The notes beneath the pieces were generated by a model that had not been told where the DNA came from, made no database searches, and saw only the letters and a program-made list of their open reading frames with translations. Positions 59,901 through 64,000 of a stretch of DNA of 64,000 bases are shown piece by piece. Position 1 is the stretch's first letter, and each line of letters begins with the position of its first letter. The stretch is from Pieris napi (lineage: Eukaryota > Arthropoda > Insecta > Lepidoptera > Pieridae), in assembly GCF_905475465.1 (NCBI RefSeq), contig NC_062252.1, positions 5,952,001 through 6,016,000 on the forward strand, written 5' to 3'. Made by a program: the position numbers and the translations under genes.

Positions 59901-60633
59901 TATTTAGCTTATCATTTCTAATTACCCTGTAAATTTGTGGCTGGGATGAACCTTTCTGTTCCTGAATAAAACAGTCTGGAGAAAAAAAATCCTTATTTTT
60001 ACTTGATTTACCTGAAAAATGTACTTAAAACTTTTTGGATTTGTTTATAAGTTTTACTAAAGGACATGCTAATTTAAAATATATAAATAGTCAATGTTAT
60101 TAAGATATTGATATTTTTTTATAACAACACAGAAAGGCCTGTTCTATTAGGATGTGGCCATTAAAATAGCAAACATATAGGAAGAAATCCTTCATAAGAG
60201 ATAGTGGCATAAATTAGTCTCCTAATTTAACAGATAGTTATGCCTTTTAATGACTAATTGTTATTACGATTTAGAAGTGAAAATAGATTTTAAAAATTCA
60301 ATCTCATATAGGGGATCATCTGCAATCCTCCTTTAATCCTCCTACCACAAATACCCCTAAACTCGATTAGTGCTAAAGGAAAGTAATACTTACTTAACAA
60401 AATTATAAATAGAGAAGTAATATAGAAATTTGACTCAAAAAGGAAAACTAACCTGATCCAATGGTACACCTTTTAGCCTCTTTACGTTCAAGGACGTTGT
60501 TGTAATTCTCGAGGATCTCTAATCGTTGACGCAATAAAAACTCTTCTTCAGATGAAATATCTGATAAATTATCAAGTTCGTCAACAATTTCACCTTCTTC
60601 TCTCTCAGAATCCATATTCTCTAAACAGGCCAT
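56970..60633 (-). CDS. ZFC3H1: ZFC3H1/Red1-like CCCH zinc-finger protein, seven exons
   Basis: Exons on the minus strand are 60633-60453, 60011-58603, 58531-58317, 58247-58053, 57664-57290, 57219-57136 and 57066-56970. All junctions are GT-AG and in phase, giving 851 residues. The N-terminus has an acidic REEGEIVDELDNLSDISSEE block like the EEGELEDGEI start of human ZFC3H1. A repeated LR-x-x-x-L motif follows (EFLLRQRLEI, ELLRQNALET, ELRLICLRSALLKK, DLLRAKLLTS). Lys/Asp-rich disorder and a coiled coil lie at about 530-666. The last exon encodes CPYEVDGSCRDSDCKFLH, a CCCH finger with ligands C830, C838, C843 and H847, four residues before the stop. In animals ZFC3H1 pairs with the MTR4 helicase in the PAXT connection, which sends polyadenylated nuclear RNA to the exosome; yeast Red1 is the counterpart. 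Function is by homology. The C-terminal repeat region of human ZFC3H1 is absent. Confidence 0.8.
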
Positions 60634-62631
60634 GAGTGCACTGTGCTGTGAGTTTCACCAATTTCAATTTCCTATTTTTTTTTAAATCGTATAAAACTTA
60701 GTAAGATTTCCTCGCTTTCATATAATTACAACATAATTACGTTACGATCATGACAAGCTAATTGTGTTTTAAGAGTTATAGTAATAATGAAGATTAAAAA
60801 ATATTTTCGCAATATCGGTTTACAATAGGTAAATACTACATAAAATCTAAATCACAATTCACAACTTAACAATAGTGAATAGACAGCCATTAAAGTCATA
60901 CTTGAAATCACAGATGATAAAACAGTAAACGCGTGTGACGTGACTTTCAGACTTAATTTGCACTGTACACTTTCCCATCTCTGAAAGCTGTTTCTTTTCA
61001 CAAACCGTTATTTTTAGTTAGTTTTAGTCGTAGATAGAGTATAGAACTAAATGAGCTTCTAAAATAACAATAATAACTAAAGAGAGAAGGCACTAACGTG
61101 AAATACTTAAGTGCGAGCGAAACAGAGTATCAGTTTTTCTGTCTCTATTTGCGTATCGGATTTTATTTGTTTACCACCGAGGTACTTGGTGGTAAACAAG
61201 TTTTCACCGCTTACTGATAAATCTGTGAAACCCAAGTCAAACCCATATTTTAAGACTATCCTTATAAGAGGTGTATTCAAAGTGTTAGTCATGGTGAATT
61301 GTTGCATAATTGGCTGTAAAAGCTATAGAGCGTTTTCCAATTACAGCACTAGAGCGCATTATGCGGCATAATGCTCAACGTTGAATGTTCCAACTACAGC
61401 AACGCTTCGCACAATTGAGCACTCTCAAAACTTATGCTCTCGCGTGCTTCTCGCAATCAATACCAACACAGTGACAGAAAATTTACCAGTGTTTTTCTTT
61501 AAGTTGGCATTTATCGAAATTTTCGTTAGTAAATATTATTTATTGTTAAAAAAATTGTAAGGCTTTCGTTTCCTCGTAGATTTTGAAAATAATTAAAGCT
61601 ATTTCAAACTGCTAAAAAAAATAAATATAAGTATGGATGAAGGTATAAATAGTTACTTTTTTTATATTCTACATTTAAAATATGAATACAATTTTATTTT
61701 AAAATTCGGATCTGTAAACAAATTTAATTTACAGGATTATACTTTTGTAAACATTGCAATGTTTTTCAAAAAGTATAATTTTTTTTAGAAATCATTTTAA
61801 AAAAAAATACTCAAAATGTAAACTTCTTACATGAAACTAAATATTTTACTGTTAATTTAGCTTGTTAAAACCTTATATTCTTTAAAGGTTTTCTCTTATT
61901 TCAGTAAAAAAATTTTAATGAAATAATTTGATTATTAAAATAAGCCTAAAAAGTTTTCAACCAATTATTATTGTTAACAACATTATTAATACATTAATGA
62001 GGTTGCTAACTCTATTCAGAACATTTTTTTTTTCAACACTGACTTAGCGCACTCTGCTGATGCATTTGAAAACTAATTCACGTTCCAATTAAGCTTCAGC
62101 ATTATGCGGCTTCAGCATTATTATAAAAAAAAAAAAAAAAAGTAGCTTATTTTGTCACGACTCAGTAACTTTGTTCAAGAATTATTCATTCGAATGTGTA
62201 TTTTAGTCAAAAATAATAAGCAATCTTCAATGAATTAAAACTGTAAATACGACATAATATGTCAATCATTCGCTATCTCACACGCTGTACGCTGATGCCT
62301 GGTCTATACCATAGTCCGTCTACGGTTTTAGTCCATATTGTTATTTCCAAGCTATTTTATACGGAAATTGATTTTATTATATTTGATCTCAAATATCTCC
62401 TCTATTGGTTAGGAATTCCAAATTTAATTATTTACATCTATTTACTCGTGCTATTCTATCTATTTTTCGAAAACCATGATTCATTTAATTTTCCCGTTTT
62501 AAGTTTTTGAAGTAAAACTTCTTTAGGCGCGATTATTCGATAGCGCGTTTTATAAGTCCGTCAGCGACATCTAGTGGTGCATTATTTGAACTGATTTAAG
62601 TCGGTTTCTTGGTAGTGTTTAGTGTAAAGCC
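60634..62631. other. Upstream region of the ZFC3H1-like gene
   Basis: No gene-like frame. 61,330-61,390 and 62,090-62,130 both contain GCATTATGCGGC-type words (one inverted relative to the other), possibly edges of a decayed element of about 770 bp. Confidence 0.4.
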
Positions 62632-62634
62632 TAT

Positions 62635-63171
62635 GGGTATGTTCCGATATACACTGCGACCACTGTACAGAGTACCGTCAATTTAGTATACTGTGAAACC
62701 GTTTCTCTATAGCCAGCTATACTGGTTACAATTTAAAACGGAACGCAGTCCAGTATACTAGTCAGCTTCGTTTTTCGACACAGTTTTCAAATGAGTGCAT
62801 CAAAGTTTTTCAATTCAACAAGAAAAACTATTATTGGAGTATTATCGCATTAAAAAAATCTATATTAATATTAACTGTCAATTGAATTAATACTACAAAG
62901 AAAGTAAGTTAGAATTTTAAATGTTTGTTATTAAACTGTAAGTTATATCAGCCGTTAGGCATTCAAGTGGTTTTGATTGATCACGTGATCAAAGCACTGC
63001 GAGTACCTTACCTCGAAAACGCCAGTGCTCGCAGTAGAAGTATAGCGGGGATTTGTGACGTCATATATTTCCCTAGGACGCTGCGGCTGTATACTGGCAG
63101 TCCATAGCGGAACGAATTTTTGAACAGTGGGAGCACTATACAGTACTCGCAGTGTATATCGGAACATACCC
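62635..63171. mobile_element. MITE with about 27-bp terminal inverted repeats
   Basis: The left end GGGTATGTTCCGATATACAC and its reverse complement at the right end pair over about 27 bp and continue with mismatches. TAT flanks both ends (62632-62634, 63172-63174), a candidate 3-bp target duplication. 537 bp, no protein frame, so non-autonomous; superfamily unassigned. Confidence 0.75.
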
Positions 63172-63480
63172 TATATTACAACGGGGCAACACTGCATACA
63201 TAAATGTATAGTCCTTTTCATGAAAGAAGTCCCCCAGACGCGGCGCTGCAATCGCATAACGTAATGTTGCCATTTATGAGTAAAAAAATTACCTATTTTA
63301 TTTACATTTAACAGATGTAATTTATCATATAATATTATTTTCTGCATACTTCGATGAAACAATATTTCTGTTATGTAAAAAGTATATTTTTATTTACTTA
63401 TATTAGCGGTGTTCTAGCTACTTACAGGGAAAAGATGAGAAAATAGGGTAAAGAAAAGCAATACAATTTTTTATTCAGTT

Positions 63481-63910
63481 TTATTGCATAATTGTTGGGT
63501 TACAATTTTTTTCGAAGTACACGCCGCTATTTATACCTTCGTTTGTAATTCTTGTTACAGTTTTCTCTGACACACCTGCAATTAAATTATGAACAATTAA
63601 AAATAATAGTAACTTTAACTTGATAATGCTTATGTAATATGTAATATATGTTTTAATTTCAGTTACCTAGTTTCATCACGTTATGTATTTATTCAATTTT
63701 GTCGCAAAAACGAATTTATATCATAAAAGTCCCATCAATACAGCAAAAAATTATTAAATGGCAACTCTAAAAAGTACCTGTTATGGCGCCAACTGTCTTC
63801 CGAACATTGTTTAGTGGTATTAAAACACCTTGATTCTTATGTTCCGCTTCTCAGAACTCTTTCACCTTTAATATCATTTCTCGAGCCGAACTTTTTACAA
63901 CTTTTGGCAT
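63481..63910 (-). pseudogene. Transposase-type N-terminal helix-turn-helix fragment, one internal stop
   Basis: Minus exons are 63910-63778 and 63575-63481, with donor ACAG|GTACTT, acceptor after TTAATTGCAG and agreeing phase. They read MPKVVKSSAREMILKVKEF, then a TGA at codon 20, then EAEHKNQGVLIPLNNVRK and, across the junction, VGAITGVSEKTVTRITNEG. The pattern matches a helix-turn-helix module common at the N-terminus of insect IS630/Tc1-type proteins. The single TGA is where related proteins, as I recall, usually have Cys or another residue. Stop TAA at 63481-63483. Confidence 0.55.
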
Positions 63911-64000
63911 TTTAATCAATCTTTAAAATGCACTAAGCTAGTTAAAAATTCACAAACATCTACCACAACAAACGAACTTAATAACATCGACGAATGACAA

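Overview
This is a 64-kb AT-rich window of an insect nuclear genome, almost certainly lepidopteran. The signs are GT-AG introns, a tRNA-derived SINE family with A and B boxes present in many copies, Helitron relics ending in CTAGT, RTE/jockey-like LINE tails, and a Copia element that carries the Drosophila-copia type half-tRNA(iMet) primer site. The species cannot be read from this sequence. LAYOUT. 1-7.6 kb is gene-free and holds small repeats, plus a possible Tc1-like relic near 7 kb. 7,916-9,009 (+) is a two-exon gene for a 76-residue DMAC1/DUF4536-type mitochondrial membrane protein. 9.6-11.1 kb is a decayed RNase-H-bearing non-LTR retrotransposon on the minus strand. 13,026-55,436 (+) is one large ten-exon gene for a synaptotagmin-12-like protein (610 residues, N-terminal membrane anchor, two C2 domains, C-terminal WHxL motif). 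I rebuilt it from splice sites whose phases agree at every junction. Its first coding exon is only 4 nt long and its second intron is about 26 kb. 56,970-60,633 (-) is a seven-exon gene for an 851-residue ZFC3H1/Red1-like nuclear zinc-finger protein that converges on the synaptotagmin gene. The right end holds a 537-bp MITE and a transposase-like helix-turn-helix fragment with one internal stop. MOBILE DNA. The 26-kb intron houses two elements that look young and intact. One is a 2.9-kb PIF/Harbinger element (16,284-19,171) with perfect 49-bp terminal inverted repeats and a TAA target duplication; its transposase and MADF/BESS genes are interleaved on opposite strands. The other is a 4,536-bp Copia element (21,412-25,947) with identical 159-bp LTRs, a TTTAT target duplication and an uninterrupted 1,359-codon gag-pol frame, antisense to the host gene. 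Around them are SINEs, Helitron relics, LINE tails, fold-back elements and nested insertions. HOW IT FITS TOGETHER. The three host genes are unrelated: complex I assembly, membrane trafficking and nuclear RNA surveillance. Nothing suggests they work as a unit. The interest lies in the compact ZFC3H1-like protein, the asymmetric calcium-ligand pattern of the synaptotagmin C2 domains, and the interdigitated gene pair of the Harbinger element. I found no CRISPR array, operon or clearly new biological system, and no convincing tRNA or rRNA gene.
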